Shown: one piece after another, positions 44,495-54,351 of the stretch
How the letters are laid out: every line of letters starts with the position of its first letter
Position numbering within the stretch: position 1 is the first letter of the stretch
Notes under the pieces: model-generated
Told to the model about the DNA's origin: nothing
What the model saw: only the letters and a program-made list of their open reading frames with translations
The model's database searches: none
Position numbers and translations under genes: made by a program
DNA from: Flavobacteriales bacterium
GTDB taxonomy: Bacteria; Bacteroidota; Bacteroidia; Flavobacteriales_F; PHOS-HE28
Reading direction: 5' to 3'
Assembly (NCBI GenBank): GCA_020635675.1
Contig: JACJZJ010000001.1
Coordinates: 620,001 to 684,000 of the forward strand
Length of the DNA stretch: 64,000 nt

Positions 44495-45445
44495 TCAATG
44501 CTTTCCCTGCGCCGCCAGCCAGCGTTCGGCATCCAACGCTGCCATGCAGCCGGTACCGGCGGCGGTCACGGCCTGGCGGTAGACCTTGTCGCCGGCATCC
44601 CCGCTGACGAAGACGCCTTCGATGTTGGTCTTCGTGCTGTCGGGCCTGTGCTTGAGGTAACCCACCTCGTCCATGTCCAGCCAGCCCTTGAAGATGTCCG
44701 TGTTGGGCTTGTGGCCGATGGCCAGGAACAATCCGGTCACGTCGAGCTTGCCCTCCTCCCTGGTCTTGTTGTTGACGATGGTGAGGCCCTCCACGGCGTG
44801 TTCACCGAGCACGTCCTTCACCTCGGTATTGAACAGCACCTCGATGTTGGGCGTGTTCTCCACGCGGTGCACCATGGCCTTGCTGGCGCGGAAGTGGTCC
44901 TTGCGCACGAGCATGTACACCTTGGGACAGAGCTTGGCGAGGTAGCTCGCTTCCTCGCAGGCACTGTCGCCCGCGCCCACGAGCGCCACGGTCTGGCCAC
45001 GGAAGAAGAAGCCGTCGCATACGGCGCACGCTGTGACCCCCCCACCGATATCGCGCAACCGCATTTCGTTGGGGAGGCCGAGCCACTTGGCGCTGGCGCC
45101 GGTGCTGATGATCACCGTATCGGCGTGGATCTCGGTGGTCTCATCCACCCACACCTTGTGCACCGGCCCGGTGAGGTCCACCTTGGTGACCCAGCCGTTG
45201 CGGATGTCCGTCTTGAAGCGCAGGGCCTGTGCCTTCAGGTCCTCCATCATCTCCGGTCCCGTGCGGCCGTTCGGATAGCCGGGGTAGTTCTCCACCTCGG
45301 TGGTCTGCGTGAGCTGTCCGCCGGGCAGGGGCCCTTCGATCATCAAAGGCTTCAGGTCGGCGCGGGCGGCATAGATGGCGGCCGTATAGCCAGCGGGGCC
45401 GGAGCCTATGATCAGGCAGCGGACGTGTTCAGGGGTATCGCTCAT
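44495..45445 (-). CDS. trxB: Thioredoxin-disulfide reductase
   Basis: 316 residues. FAD-binding motif IIGSGPAGYTAAIYAARA (residues 12-29), redox-active Cys140 and Cys143 in ACAVCDG, NADPH motif VALVGAGDSACEEA, and C-terminal FAD motif GVFVSGDAGDKVYRQAVTAAGTGC (only partly quoted in length). It passes electrons from NADPH to thioredoxin in the cytoplasm. A minus-strand TATTTTTG element at 45469-45476 just upstream fits a -7 box. Confidence 0.96.
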   Translation of the reverse strand: MSDTPEHVRCLIIGSGPAGYTAAIYAARADLKPLMIEGPLPGGQLTQTTEVENYPGYPNGRTGPEMMEDLKAQALRFKTDIRNGWVTKVDLTGPVHKVWVDETTEIHADTVIISTGASAKWLGLPNEMRLRDIGGGVTACAVCDGFFFRGQTVALVGAGDSACEEASYLAKLCPKVYMLVRKDHFRASKAMVHRVENTPNIEVLFNTEVKDVLGEHAVEGLTIVNNKTREEGKLDVTGLFLAIGHKPNTDIFKGWLDMDEVGYLKHRPDSTKTNIEGVFVSGDAGDKVYRQAVTAAGTGCMAALDAERWLAAQGKH

Positions 45446-45503
45446 GGTCTGCGTGCGGAAAGGGAGGCCAAAAATAGCCCGCGCGGCCAGGTCGTTCGGT
45501 GAC

Positions 45504-46469
45504 CTATTGCACCGGGACGCACACGACGGTCCTCCGATCGGAGGAAAGGCCGGCCCAGACGCCCAGGCCGCCGTCGATGTTGGAGATCACGTTGGTCGGC
45601 GTGGTGAAGAGATCGCCCTGGGTGGAGACATTGGTCTCGAACGAGCGGTAGAAGTCGTACTCGCGTTTGTCCATGCTGATCAACTTCACCTCGACGGTGT
45701 CGTCGCGCATGAAGTGGATGTTCTGCGCGTCCTCAAGGTCCGTCGCGTATGCGGAGCTGCCCTTGATGATGACGAACTGGACGTTGATGCCATTGAAGAA
45801 ATCGTCGGAGCTGGTGGATCCGAACGGAGCCACGAAGACGGGGTCCTTGGGGTTGCCGTCCTCGTCGCGGTTCAGGCGGCGGGTCTGCACGCGGTAGTAA
45901 TTCCCCGCGGTGTCGGGGTCGTGCGCGCTGGCCCAGATGAAACCCGAGGTATCGTCACCGTCGTTCTGGTCGGTGAGCTGGAACCACAGCGAATCCAGTG
46001 GCACGGGGTTGGGGATGTGCGTGGTGCTCGTCAGTGTTTTGCCCTCCGCGTTGATCGTCAGGCGGTAGCTGCGGCCGATCACGCCATAGGTGTTCGGATC
46101 GAGCGAGGTGTAGATGCAGACATCCACGGAGGACAATAGAGCGGGATCGAGGCCGGTCAGGGCGGCAACGGAATCGATCACCTCCGGTGGAAGCTGTGAT
46201 GAGCAGAACATGGGGATCACATAGGTCTGGGAACCGTCGTACATCCGGACATCGGCATCCTTCACGAAGATGTTCGCGTAGCTGTTGATGTCCGTGGGTG
46301 CGAAGAAGCTCTGCGAGCGGGTGAGGATGATGATCGGCGGCTGGCCCGGTTCGATGGTGCCCTCCACCACCAGCTGTTCCTCGGCTTCGGGCAGGTCCAC
46401 GGTGATCTCCTTGGTGCAGCCGGCCAGCAGCACCAGGACGGAAAGGGAGAGCAGGATGATGCGCTTCAT
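45504..46469 (-). CDS. DUF4249 lipoprotein
   Basis: 321 residues. The lipoprotein signal MKRIILLSLSVLVLLAGCTK has its lipobox Cys at position 18. The mature part starts EITVDLPEAEEQLVVEGTIE, the DUF4249 signature, and contains IIILTRSQSFF and VKDADVRMYDGSQ. Members are encoded beside TonB-dependent receptors and are thought to be outer-membrane partners in substrate uptake. Its start overlaps the receptor stop by one base (TGATG), so translation is coupled. Confidence 0.88.
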   Translation of the reverse strand: MKRIILLSLSVLVLLAGCTKEITVDLPEAEEQLVVEGTIEPGQPPIIILTRSQSFFAPTDINSYANIFVKDADVRMYDGSQTYVIPMFCSSQLPPEVIDSVAALTGLDPALLSSVDVCIYTSLDPNTYGVIGRSYRLTINAEGKTLTSTTHIPNPVPLDSLWFQLTDQNDGDDTSGFIWASAHDPDTAGNYYRVQTRRLNRDEDGNPKDPVFVAPFGSTSSDDFFNGINVQFVIIKGSSAYATDLEDAQNIHFMRDDTVEVKLISMDKREYDFYRSFETNVSTQGDLFTTPTNVISNIDGGLGVWAGLSSDRRTVVCVPVQ

Positions 46470-48883
46470 CAGAACTTGAAGTTCCAGGTGATGGAGGGAA
46501 GGATGGAGAACAGGGAGACCTGCTTGGCCACCACGCGGAGATCACCGTTGGTCACCGTGCCGGCGTTGTCGAAGTAGATGAAATAGGGGTTGGCGCGGTT
46601 GTACACATTGTACACGGAGAGCGTCCAGCTGCTGCGCCATTTACGCGGCACCTCGGTCACTTCACCGGTCGCCTTGTCCTTCTTCTTCCTGGTGGTCCTG
46701 TTGTTCAGGGTGACGCCGAGGTCCAGTCGGTGGTAGGGCGCCATGCGGTAGCCGTTGCGTCCCGTGTATTCGCTCACGAGCCGCCCCTCGATGAAATAGC
46801 GGGACACGGGGAGCGTGACCGCCTGACCGGTGGCGTAGACGAAGGTGCCGGCGAAGCTCCAGCGTTTGTTCAGGTCGTACACGGCCACGATGCTCAGGTC
46901 ATGCCGACGGTCCCAACGGGAGGGGAATTCCTCGCCATTGTTGATGTCCGGGAACTTGCGCATGGTCTTGCTCCAGGTGTAGCCCACCCATCCGTTCAAT
47001 TTGCCGGTGCGCTTCTTCACGAAGAGCTCCACGCCGTAGGAGTAGCCGTTTCCGAAGACCAGCTGCCCGTCGAAATTGTTGTTCCCGTTGGCCTGGGGGT
47101 CGGCACCTTCGGCATACTCCACCAGGTGCTGCATGTCCTTGTAGTAGACCTCCACGCTGGACTCCACCATGTGGTCGAGGAAGTCGCGGAAATAGCCCGC
47201 CGCGTACTGGGTGCCGATCAGGGGTTTCACGTTGGTGCTGCTCGGGATCCACACGTCGGTGGGCAGGGCGATCGAGCTGAAACTGGCCAGGTGCACGTAT
47301 TGCTGGCCGCGGTTGTAGCTCGCTTTCAGGCTGCTGTTCTCGTTCAGTCGGTAGCGCATCGAAAGCCGTGGCTCCAGCGCGGTGTAGCTCTTGATCTTCC
47401 TGCCCGGGCCATAGGTGATGGTGCCTGTCTCCTTGCCCTGGTCGTCGAAGACGTACTCGTCGAAGGGTCCCACATGGGCGAAGGTCGTGAGCCGGAGGCC
47501 GGCGTTCACGCGGATCTCATCCGTCAGGTCGAACTCGTCCAGCAGGTAGATGGCCCCTTCATGCGCATGCAGACGGGATGGCGTGTCGATGTCGAACGTG
47601 GTCTCGCCCGAACGCGCCGTGACCGTGCTGGGCGTGTAGATGTGGTAGATGTACTGCCCGCCGTACTTCAGGCTGTGCCGCACGCTCACATAGTGATTGA
47701 AGTCGAGCTTGATGCCATAGTCCTTGATGCCGCTGAAAAGGCTGAAATCGAAGTTCTCCTGCTCGGCCTTGAACTCGAAGTTGTAGTCGCTGAACGTGGC
47801 GGTGGCGTTCATGAACAGTTTCGGCCCGAAGACATGGTTCCAGCGGGCGGCCACGGTGGCATTGCCCCAGGGGATCTTGAAGGTGGGGTCGTCCGGGTTG
47901 CCGGTCTTGAAGGTGAACACGTCCCGGCCGAAGTAGCCGCTGAGATAGAAGCGGTCCTTGTCGCTCAGTCGGTAGTTCATCTTGGCGTTCAGGTCGTAGA
48001 AGTAGTAGCCCGAGCCCGCGAAGGCGGAGGTGTCCGGGATGAAGGGCGTGAAGAGCACGTCGGCATAGGTGCGCCGACCACTGACGATGAAGCTGCTGCG
48101 GTCCTTCACGATGGGGCCCTCCACGGTCAGGCGGCTGCTGATCAGGCCGATACCACCCTGGGCGTGGTATCCCTTGTCGTTGCCGTCCTTCATGCTGATA
48201 TCCAGCACGGAGCTGATGCGGCCGCCGTAGTTGGCCGGTATGCCCCCCTTGATCAGTTCGATGTTCTTCACGGCATCCGCATTGAATACGCTGAAGAAGC
48301 CGAAGAGGTGGCTGGAATTGTACACCGTGGCCTCATCGAGCAGGATCAGGTTCTGGTCGGGCCCGCCTCCGCGCACGTAGAATCCGGCGTTGCCTTCGCC
48401 GTTGGCCGCCACGCCGGGCAGGTATTGCAGGGTCTTCAGGATGTCGACCTCGCCCAATAACGCCGGCATCAGCTTCAATTGCTGCACGTCCATCTCCACG
48501 CGGCCCATGTCGGTGCTGCTCGTGTTGTCCTCGCGCCGTTCACCCACCACCTCGAACTCCTTGGCGAGGATGGCCTTGGGTGACAGCTCCAGGTTCAGTT
48601 TCATGTCGCTCTGGAGCGAGATGGTGCGTGTGAGGTCCTGGAATCCAAGAAAGCTGCAGACCAGGGTGTAGGTGCCCGGCTCCAGGGACAGGGCGTAGTA
48701 CCCGTAAGGGTTGGTGGCCGTGCCTTTCAGCAGCTCCTTCACATAGACGTTGGCCCCGATCAGTGCCTCGCCATTGGTGGTGTCCTTCACGTAGCCGCTG
48801 ATGGTGAAATGCTGTTGGGCCGCACCCGACATGGGGGCGAGGATGAGCAAGCAGAGGATGGGGATGAGGTGCCGGATACGCAT
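46469..48883 (-). CDS. TonB-dependent outer-membrane receptor with carboxypeptidase-like N-terminal domain
   Basis: 804 residues from the ATG at 48883 (MRIRHLIPILCLLILAPMSG signal peptide). Residues 25-110 are a CarboxypepD_reg-like domain (FTISGYVKDTTNGEALIGAN). The plug domain follows (GEVDILKTLQYLPGV, GFYVRGGGPDQNLILLDEAT, IELIKGGIPANYGGRISSVL) and then a beta-barrel to the C-terminus, ending ITWNFKF with a terminal Phe. With the overlapping DUF4249 lipoprotein it forms a likely uptake pair; the substrate is unknown. Confidence 0.93.
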   Translation of the reverse strand: MRIRHLIPILCLLILAPMSGAAQQHFTISGYVKDTTNGEALIGANVYVKELLKGTATNPYGYYALSLEPGTYTLVCSFLGFQDLTRTISLQSDMKLNLELSPKAILAKEFEVVGERREDNTSSTDMGRVEMDVQQLKLMPALLGEVDILKTLQYLPGVAANGEGNAGFYVRGGGPDQNLILLDEATVYNSSHLFGFFSVFNADAVKNIELIKGGIPANYGGRISSVLDISMKDGNDKGYHAQGGIGLISSRLTVEGPIVKDRSSFIVSGRRTYADVLFTPFIPDTSAFAGSGYYFYDLNAKMNYRLSDKDRFYLSGYFGRDVFTFKTGNPDDPTFKIPWGNATVAARWNHVFGPKLFMNATATFSDYNFEFKAEQENFDFSLFSGIKDYGIKLDFNHYVSVRHSLKYGGQYIYHIYTPSTVTARSGETTFDIDTPSRLHAHEGAIYLLDEFDLTDEIRVNAGLRLTTFAHVGPFDEYVFDDQGKETGTITYGPGRKIKSYTALEPRLSMRYRLNENSSLKASYNRGQQYVHLASFSSIALPTDVWIPSSTNVKPLIGTQYAAGYFRDFLDHMVESSVEVYYKDMQHLVEYAEGADPQANGNNNFDGQLVFGNGYSYGVELFVKKRTGKLNGWVGYTWSKTMRKFPDINNGEEFPSRWDRRHDLSIVAVYDLNKRWSFAGTFVYATGQAVTLPVSRYFIEGRLVSEYTGRNGYRMAPYHRLDLGVTLNNRTTRKKKDKATGEVTEVPRKWRSSWTLSVYNVYNRANPYFIYFDNAGTVTNGDLRVVAKQVSLFSILPSITWNFKF

Positions 48884-49042
48884 GAACGGCCGCAAAACTA
48901 CCAGCATGGCCGGAGGGAGAACATCCCGTTCATCCGAATGTTCGGCCGTTCGTCGATCCAGTGGATACGGGGCAACGATGTGTTGATGACCAGGCAACGC
49001 CGGCTTCATCCTTGCGTCCTGACCTTTGACAAACCTCTTACC

Positions 49043-49138
49043 ATGATCTCCTTACTCCGCCGGACCAGCACTTCACTGCTCGCAGCGATGATATTTGCCA
49101 GTATTCTGCTGTTCGCCTGGCTTTCGGCAATGGTTTGA
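49043..49138 (+). CDS. Possible 31-residue single-helix membrane peptide
   Basis: ATG at 49043, sequence opening MISLLRRTSTSLLAAMIFAS, basic N-terminus and one hydrophobic helix. There is no clear ribosome site or neighbour link, and it may be chance. Confidence 0.2.
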   Translation: MISLLRRTSTSLLAAMIFASILLFAWLSAMV

Positions 49139-49198
49139 CGTACCGGGACACCTTGGGAACTCCCCGATAGGGGGTGGTTCGACCGTTCGACCGCAGCA

Positions 49199-49674
49199 GT
49201 GCACCGCGGGATCACCCGGAAACGGGTATGGCGTAAGGAGCGACCGCAGGGCGGTCTTGGCTTCTCCAATGCAGCACGTCATGAGAAGGCCGATCCGATC
49301 CAACTCACGCCTCCTGGGCCTCTTGCTCCGGACGGCCGTGCGGTCGTGCGCGTGGTGAGCGGCGGGTACCCTGCGGATGTCGGGCAGCCCCAGGATCCCG
49401 GTCCGAAAGTACCCGATGGCGTATTCGCCTGCTTTCATCCCAGCGGCGCCCTGGAGCGCAGTGGGCGCTTCGAAAAGGGGTACGAGACCGGTGTCCGGGT
49501 CCGGGGTTCCGGGGATGGACCTACCCTGCCGGAGCGGGTCTATCCGGGAGGCGACCGGGAGACCATTCGGGTGGCCCTGGGTCCGGCCGAACTGGCGACC
49601 ACCCGGCAGAGGCCTGAACGATTACCGGGAAATGGGTATTTTCAACATGACCACCCCGCTCGAATTTCGTGGCC
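49199..49674 (+). pseudogene. Possible remnant of a MORN/YwqK-like exported protein
   Basis: The 536 bases from 49139 to 49674 hold no convincing intact gene. One frame encodes at 49409-49507 a stretch of MORN_2 type (FACFHPSGALERSGRFEKGY). A different frame nearby (from about 49270) gives a Met plus a basic/hydrophobic start, as if a signal peptide and the MORN part had been separated by a frameshift. The frame then runs on into the response-regulator gene, which argues against an intact product. Confidence 0.25.
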
Positions 49675-50385
49675 ATGGAAGCGGAACGCACCACGCTGTT
49701 GCTGGTCGATGACCAGACGATCATCCTGGACGGGCTCGAATCGATCCTCGGGAATACGGAAGGCATCGAGGTAGTGGGACGGGCGACGAACGGCAGCGAG
49801 GCCGTGGAAAAGGTCCGGACGCTCAAGCCGGACATCGTGCTCATGGATATCAGCATGCCGGAAATGGACGGGATCGAGGCTACGAAGGCCGTGTTGAAGG
49901 TGTCGAAGGGCACCAGGGTGCTCGTACTGAGCATGTACAACAACAAGGAGTTCGTGCATGAGCTGTTGGATGCCGGTGCGAGCGGGTACGTCCTGAAGAA
50001 CACGCGGAAGGAAGAATTGCGGGAGGCATTGCGCGATGTGGCGGCCGGGCTACGCTACCTGAGCAAGGCCGTGCAACTCACGCTCGATGAGGGCGATCGG
50101 TTCAAGGATCGCGAGGGCGAGCAGGGTTATCATGCCCTCACCAAAAGGGAAAAGCAGATCGTACGGTCCATCTGTCAGGAGAGGACCACGCAGGAGATCG
50201 CGGAAATGCTCTTCATCAGTCCACAGACCGTGGAAACGCATCGCAGGAACATCCTGCACAAACTGGACCTGCACAATACGGCCGGGTTGGTGAAATACGC
50301 GATGGAACGGGGGTGGATCATGGACACGCATACCGAGGACCTGGAACGGCAAGCAACGGACCGGTTGCGCCCACCCGGGCATTGA
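49675..50385 (+). CDS. NarL/FixJ-type response regulator
   Basis: 236 residues from the ATG at 49675 (a GTG at 49669 is less likely). The receiver domain has the acidic pair Asp12/Asp13, phospho-acceptor Asp58 in DIVLMDISMP, the switch Ser in VLVLSMY and Lys109 in GYVLKNT. The C-terminal LuxR-type HTH is complete (ALTKREKQIVRSICQERTTQ, IAEMLFISPQTVETHRRNIL). It is a DNA-binding transcription regulator. Its natural partner is probably the histidine kinase at 52234-54252, which carries the HisKA_3-type domain used with NarL-type regulators; two other genes lie between them. Confidence 0.92.
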   Translation: MEAERTTLLLVDDQTIILDGLESILGNTEGIEVVGRATNGSEAVEKVRTLKPDIVLMDISMPEMDGIEATKAVLKVSKGTRVLVLSMYNNKEFVHELLDAGASGYVLKNTRKEELREALRDVAAGLRYLSKAVQLTLDEGDRFKDREGEQGYHALTKREKQIVRSICQERTTQEIAEMLFISPQTVETHRRNILHKLDLHNTAGLVKYAMERGWIMDTHTEDLERQATDRLRPPGH

Positions 50386-50421
50386 AGCAGTACACGCACC
50401 TAACCAAAACAAGAGGATCAC

Positions 50422-50823
50422 ATGGCATGGGATGTATACACAATCGAACCCACGATCGTGGGGGAGAACTACAAAGCGTTCGTGAACCATCCGAAGGATT
50501 ACGTCGCCGTGCCGGATGCTTCAGGCAAATTGATCGCGACACCTTCGGGTACGCGAGCCTATGAGATGCCCTACATGGTGCGGTCCGGTGCATCGGAAGG
50601 GGTGGATATCTGGGATACGGGCATCCGGTTCACCGGCCACGATCCAAGGTCGGTCGATGTGAAGGCCATGGAGGGGAAGAAGGAAAAAGGCAAGGACAGT
50701 CCGGAGGTCGCGGATGGGACCGGAGGTGGTGCCGGCTCGGGCACGAGCTACTCGGCCAAGGTGATGAAGAAGATGTGGATGGGCTGGTTCCGGATCGTAA
50801 GGGTCGCCAAGACATCGACGTGA
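50422..50823 (+). CDS. Hypothetical protein, 133 residues
   Basis: The start is MAWDVYTIEPTIVGENYKAF with no signal peptide. The first 80 residues look globular (DYVAVPDASGKLIATPSGTR and a WDTGIRFTGHDP segment). A low-complexity Lys/Glu and Gly/Ser linker follows, then a basic aromatic end (MKKMWMGWFRIVRVAK). I recognise no family. The stop overlaps the start of the next gene by one base (TGATG), so it is likely coupled to the putative peptidase. Confidence 0.65.
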   Translation: MAWDVYTIEPTIVGENYKAFVNHPKDYVAVPDASGKLIATPSGTRAYEMPYMVRSGASEGVDIWDTGIRFTGHDPRSVDVKAMEGKKEKGKDSPEVADGTGGGAGSGTSYSAKVMKKMWMGWFRIVRVAKTST

Positions 50824-52220
50824 TGATCCCCTCCGGTCCGCTGGTATCGATGCGTGCCCTGCTCGATCGCGCGTTCTGGGTCGCACTGCTCTGCAGCACC
50901 TATGGCTACCGGGCGATGGCCCAGGCACCACCGTGTCCGGACCAGGCCGCCCTGAAGCAGACAACGGAACGCATCTGCAGCGATGCGCTTCCTGCGGATG
51001 GGCGCGTACGGTATCGCATGGCACAAGGTGGTACTTGCACCTGCGAGTGCACGGGGCTCAAATCATTGACCCTGGCAGAGGTGGACTCCTTGCGTCAGGT
51101 GCGTGCTGCGACGTACCGGGCCAACATCAGGTCGTTCGTGCAGAATATGCAGGGTGTCATCGTCCATTCCGGAGCGTTGCCAGCAAGGTCGGGGTCCCTG
51201 AGCACGTTCGAATGCGACCCCGGATATGAGGAATGGGCGCCATACCTCTGTTTCAGGGGCGAAACGACCTGTTTCAAGGATGGGAGGATCACCGATGCGC
51301 TGGAGAAGATCATTTCCAGTGACCTGCTGGCGGACGTGGACCCGGAAGGCTTCCATGTGGATTATGTCACGGAGCATGCCGACTGCGAGGACCCCTGGCC
51401 GGGCATCACATCCAACATGTCCTTTCCGACCATCACTGTTCCATCCGCGCTGGTCCGGAACCCCGCGATCGGGCCGGAGTTCGCGCTGTTCATCCTGTTG
51501 CATGAGATCGGCCATGCGGTCTACAGTCCTGGCCCGAGCACACCTGCATGCGAATCCATCGCCGATGCATGGGCCATCTCGATCGGCTGCAATGCCATCT
51601 ACGGCGATGACTTTGGATCCGGGGTGACCGCCATTCTTGAACAAATGGAGGCCTACTATGATGCCATCTACGCTTCCGGTTCCGTGGGTCTGCCGCTGTT
51701 GGCGTCCGGGCTCGACCGCACCTCTGCCGATATCCATTGTTTCAATGAATACCCGAAACTCGCCTGCCGCCTCGACTTGTTGCGAAGAGCGGCCGGCGCG
51801 GACCCGAGCGACGACAGGAGCGAAATGGGAACGTTCGTGGATGCGGTGATCGAAGACCCCAAGAACGGTTGCTGGGAGGGAGAGACCGATGCCTATTCCC
51901 TCCGGTCGGATCGCACGATCCTTTGCGGCGATGATTGCATCCATCCGGAGAAACCTTTGGCCGGCTCGCTCGTCCCCGTGCCGTTCGGAGTGATCCGGGA
52001 CCTACTGGCCTCGATCGGATGGAAAGCCGAGAAGATCAGGATGGCGATCTGTAAGGTATGCCCGACCTATTGCGAGGAAGCAGCCTTGCATCACCCCCTT
52101 GCTGGTGGACCCACATGCGATGACGACCTGCTCCGAATGACCTCATGGAAGCTGAAGGAGATCATCAGGGAACTCGAGGATATCGAGAAGAAGGTCGAGG
52201 CGCCCCACCGCTTCAAATAG
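50823..52220 (+). CDS. Putative exported HExxH metallopeptidase of unrecognised family
   Basis: 465 residues from the ATG at 50823; an ATG at 50850 (MRALLDRAFWVALLCSTYGY) gives a tighter signal peptide. The mature protein is rich in Cys, suggesting disulfides and extracytoplasmic location. Residues 222-250 contain LLHEIGHAVYSP (His227, Glu228, His231) followed after 12 residues by Glu244 in CESIADAWA, a zinc-binding HExxH...E arrangement like gluzincins or minigluzincins. No standard peptidase family is recognised. It sits between a response regulator and a histidine kinase, 13 bases before the latter. Confidence 0.7.
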   Translation: MIPSGPLVSMRALLDRAFWVALLCSTYGYRAMAQAPPCPDQAALKQTTERICSDALPADGRVRYRMAQGGTCTCECTGLKSLTLAEVDSLRQVRAATYRANIRSFVQNMQGVIVHSGALPARSGSLSTFECDPGYEEWAPYLCFRGETTCFKDGRITDALEKIISSDLLADVDPEGFHVDYVTEHADCEDPWPGITSNMSFPTITVPSALVRNPAIGPEFALFILLHEIGHAVYSPGPSTPACESIADAWAISIGCNAIYGDDFGSGVTAILEQMEAYYDAIYASGSVGLPLLASGLDRTSADIHCFNEYPKLACRLDLLRRAAGADPSDDRSEMGTFVDAVIEDPKNGCWEGETDAYSLRSDRTILCGDDCIHPEKPLAGSLVPVPFGVIRDLLASIGWKAEKIRMAICKVCPTYCEEAALHHPLAGGPTCDDDLLRMTSWKLKEIIRELEDIEKKVEAPHRFK

Positions 52221-52233
52221 CGAAAAATGGTCC

Positions 52234-54252
52234 ATGCGTACCGTTCCTGCCATCGTTCTTTGCTTAGCGGTCGCTCCGGGTCTTGCTCAAGTCGGGATCG
52301 ACATGGCGGCGTTCGAAGCCTATGAGGCCGCCACACAATCCACGGATCCCGGTGCATTGTTGGTGCTGGCGGACAGCCTGGAAATGGGTATGGAACCCGG
52401 GCTCCACGCATTGGCGCGACTGAGCCGAGCGTATCACGCCTACAGGACCGATCGGCTCAAGGAGGGCATGGACCGACTTACCCCCATGCTTGACAGCTGC
52501 GAGGCGGGGGATCAGCAACTCTGCGCACGTGGTTTCAAGCTCCAGGCCATGATCCTCAAACGTTCCCTGGCATTGGAGCAAGCATTGGTCGCGATAGACA
52601 AGGGTATGGACCTACTGACCGGTCATCCCGTGGGATCCCTCGAAGCCGACATGCGTGTCGTTCGGGCGGAGATCGAGCGACGGATGGGTCGGTACGACGA
52701 AGCCAGCGCAGACCTCCAAACCGCCGAGAAGGTCGCATTGCGGCTGGGCGTGCAACGGACCTTGGGCAACATCCTCATCAACCAGGGCAACCTCTACTAC
52801 AGTCAGGAACGCTATGAGAAAGCGTGGTCAACGTATCGCAAATGCCTTGACCTTGCGGTCGCTGCGCGATTGTACCTGTTGGCCGACCATGCCGCCATGA
52901 ACCTGGGGAGCGCAGCGCACATGATGGACCGCTACTCGGACGCGCTGGCGCTTTATGATAGCCTGTTGTCGGCGACGCAGGGAATTGACCGGTCCCTGCG
53001 ACCGCTGCTCCTCGCGAACGCGGGCCTTGCGCTCGCCGCCATGGGGAGGCATCAGGAGGCCATCGAACATTACAAGGAAGCCTTCTCCGGGGCCTCACCG
53101 CACGACGATGATCGGAACATCAAGGTGCTCCAGCACCTGGCCGCTTCACAATGGGAACTCGGTCAGCGCGACAAGGCCATCGGAACCCTGCAGCATGCGC
53201 TGGACATGGTCTCACGGACCGGTTGGCGGGAGGTCGAGGCCGAGGTACGGTACACGCTGTTCCTTTGGTACCGGACGTTGGGCGTGAACGATGCCGCGCT
53301 TACCGAACTGGAGCGCTATTCGGACCTGGATGATTCGCTGGACCAGGTCCGTTTCGGCGAACGGATCTCCCGCTTGGAGATACAATACGACACCGAGAAA
53401 AAGGAGAAGCGTCTGGAGTTGACCGCGGCGGAACTTTCCTCCACACGCGCCAGGGCACGCGCGCGCACCATCCAACGCGATGCGCTCATCGGGTTCTCGA
53501 TACTGGCCCTGTTCGTTCTGCTGCTGATCTGGCGCGCTGCGCGGCAGCAAAGGCGATTGCGCGTCCAGGAGAAACGTCTCCATGATCAACGGGTGGATGA
53601 GCTGTTGAAGGGGCAGGAACTGCGTGTGTTGAACGCGGCCGTGCAGGCGCAACAGGAGGAACGCGAAAGGATCGCAAAGGACCTGCACGATCACCTGGGC
53701 AGCATGCTCAGCGCGATCAAACTGCAGTTCAGCGCGATGGACGACCGCATCGCGGGGCTGGCCGCCGATCAGCGCAAGCAGTACGATCATCTTTTCGATC
53801 TTCTGGACAAGGCCGTGACCGAGGTGCGACGGATCAGTCACGACATGGCACGTGGCACGATCGCGATCTTCGGTCTCCGCTCCGCGCTGCACGATCTTGC
53901 CGAGATCGTGGCCGTACCCGGTCGGCTGGAGGTCGAGTTGAACACCTTCGGATTGGAAGAGCGGCTGGCAGCGAACGTGGAGCTCGCCACCTACCGCATG
54001 GCCCAGGAGTTGGTGAGCAACGCATTGAAGCATGGGGGCGCGACCGAACTGAGCATCGATGTGACGCGAGGGCCGGGCCGCTTGAGCCTGATCGTTTCGG
54101 ACAATGGTCGTGGTTTCGATCCGCGTACCGCGACACAGGGTTTGGGCCTTGCGAACGTACGCTCTCGCGCTGCCGAACTTCAGGGCACCGTACAGGTCGA
54201 TACTTCGCTGGGCCGGGGCACCACCGTATCGGTGGAGGTCCCCCTGGTCTGA
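52234..54252 (+). CDS. TPR-containing sensor histidine kinase (HisKA_3 type)
   Basis: 672 residues. A signal peptide (MRTVPAIVLCLAVAPGLAQ) is followed by about 380 residues of TPR-like helical repeats in the periplasm (NQGNLYYSQERYEKAWSTYR, NAGLALAAMGRHQEAIEHYK). One transmembrane helix (ALIGFSILALFVLLLIWRAA) and a coiled coil come next. The dimerisation/phospho-acceptor domain has His485 in KDLHDHLGSMLSAIK. The HATPase_c domain shows MAQELVSNALKHGG (N box), SDNGRGFDP (G1) and GLGLANVRSRA, GRGTTVSVEVPLV (G2). It senses an unknown envelope signal and should phosphorylate the NarL-type regulator at 49675-50385. Confidence 0.92.
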   Translation: MRTVPAIVLCLAVAPGLAQVGIDMAAFEAYEAATQSTDPGALLVLADSLEMGMEPGLHALARLSRAYHAYRTDRLKEGMDRLTPMLDSCEAGDQQLCARGFKLQAMILKRSLALEQALVAIDKGMDLLTGHPVGSLEADMRVVRAEIERRMGRYDEASADLQTAEKVALRLGVQRTLGNILINQGNLYYSQERYEKAWSTYRKCLDLAVAARLYLLADHAAMNLGSAAHMMDRYSDALALYDSLLSATQGIDRSLRPLLLANAGLALAAMGRHQEAIEHYKEAFSGASPHDDDRNIKVLQHLAASQWELGQRDKAIGTLQHALDMVSRTGWREVEAEVRYTLFLWYRTLGVNDAALTELERYSDLDDSLDQVRFGERISRLEIQYDTEKKEKRLELTAAELSSTRARARARTIQRDALIGFSILALFVLLLIWRAARQQRRLRVQEKRLHDQRVDELLKGQELRVLNAAVQAQQEERERIAKDLHDHLGSMLSAIKLQFSAMDDRIAGLAADQRKQYDHLFDLLDKAVTEVRRISHDMARGTIAIFGLRSALHDLAEIVAVPGRLEVELNTFGLEERLAANVELATYRMAQELVSNALKHGGATELSIDVTRGPGRLSLIVSDNGRGFDPRTATQGLGLANVRSRAAELQGTVQVDTSLGRGTTVSVEVPLV

Positions 54253-54351
54253 AGCTCACGGATATTGGGTATGAATGAACGCCACGGGGCGTTCCGGCAC
54301 CCGTAAATACCGGGGGACGGGTATGGATGAGAGGGGTGTGCCGCGGGCACT

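Noticed and set aside
46730..48460. A 576-residue plus-strand frame over the TonB-dependent receptor
   Set aside because: A GC-rich codon shadow; the minus-strand receptor has plug and barrel signatures along the whole length.
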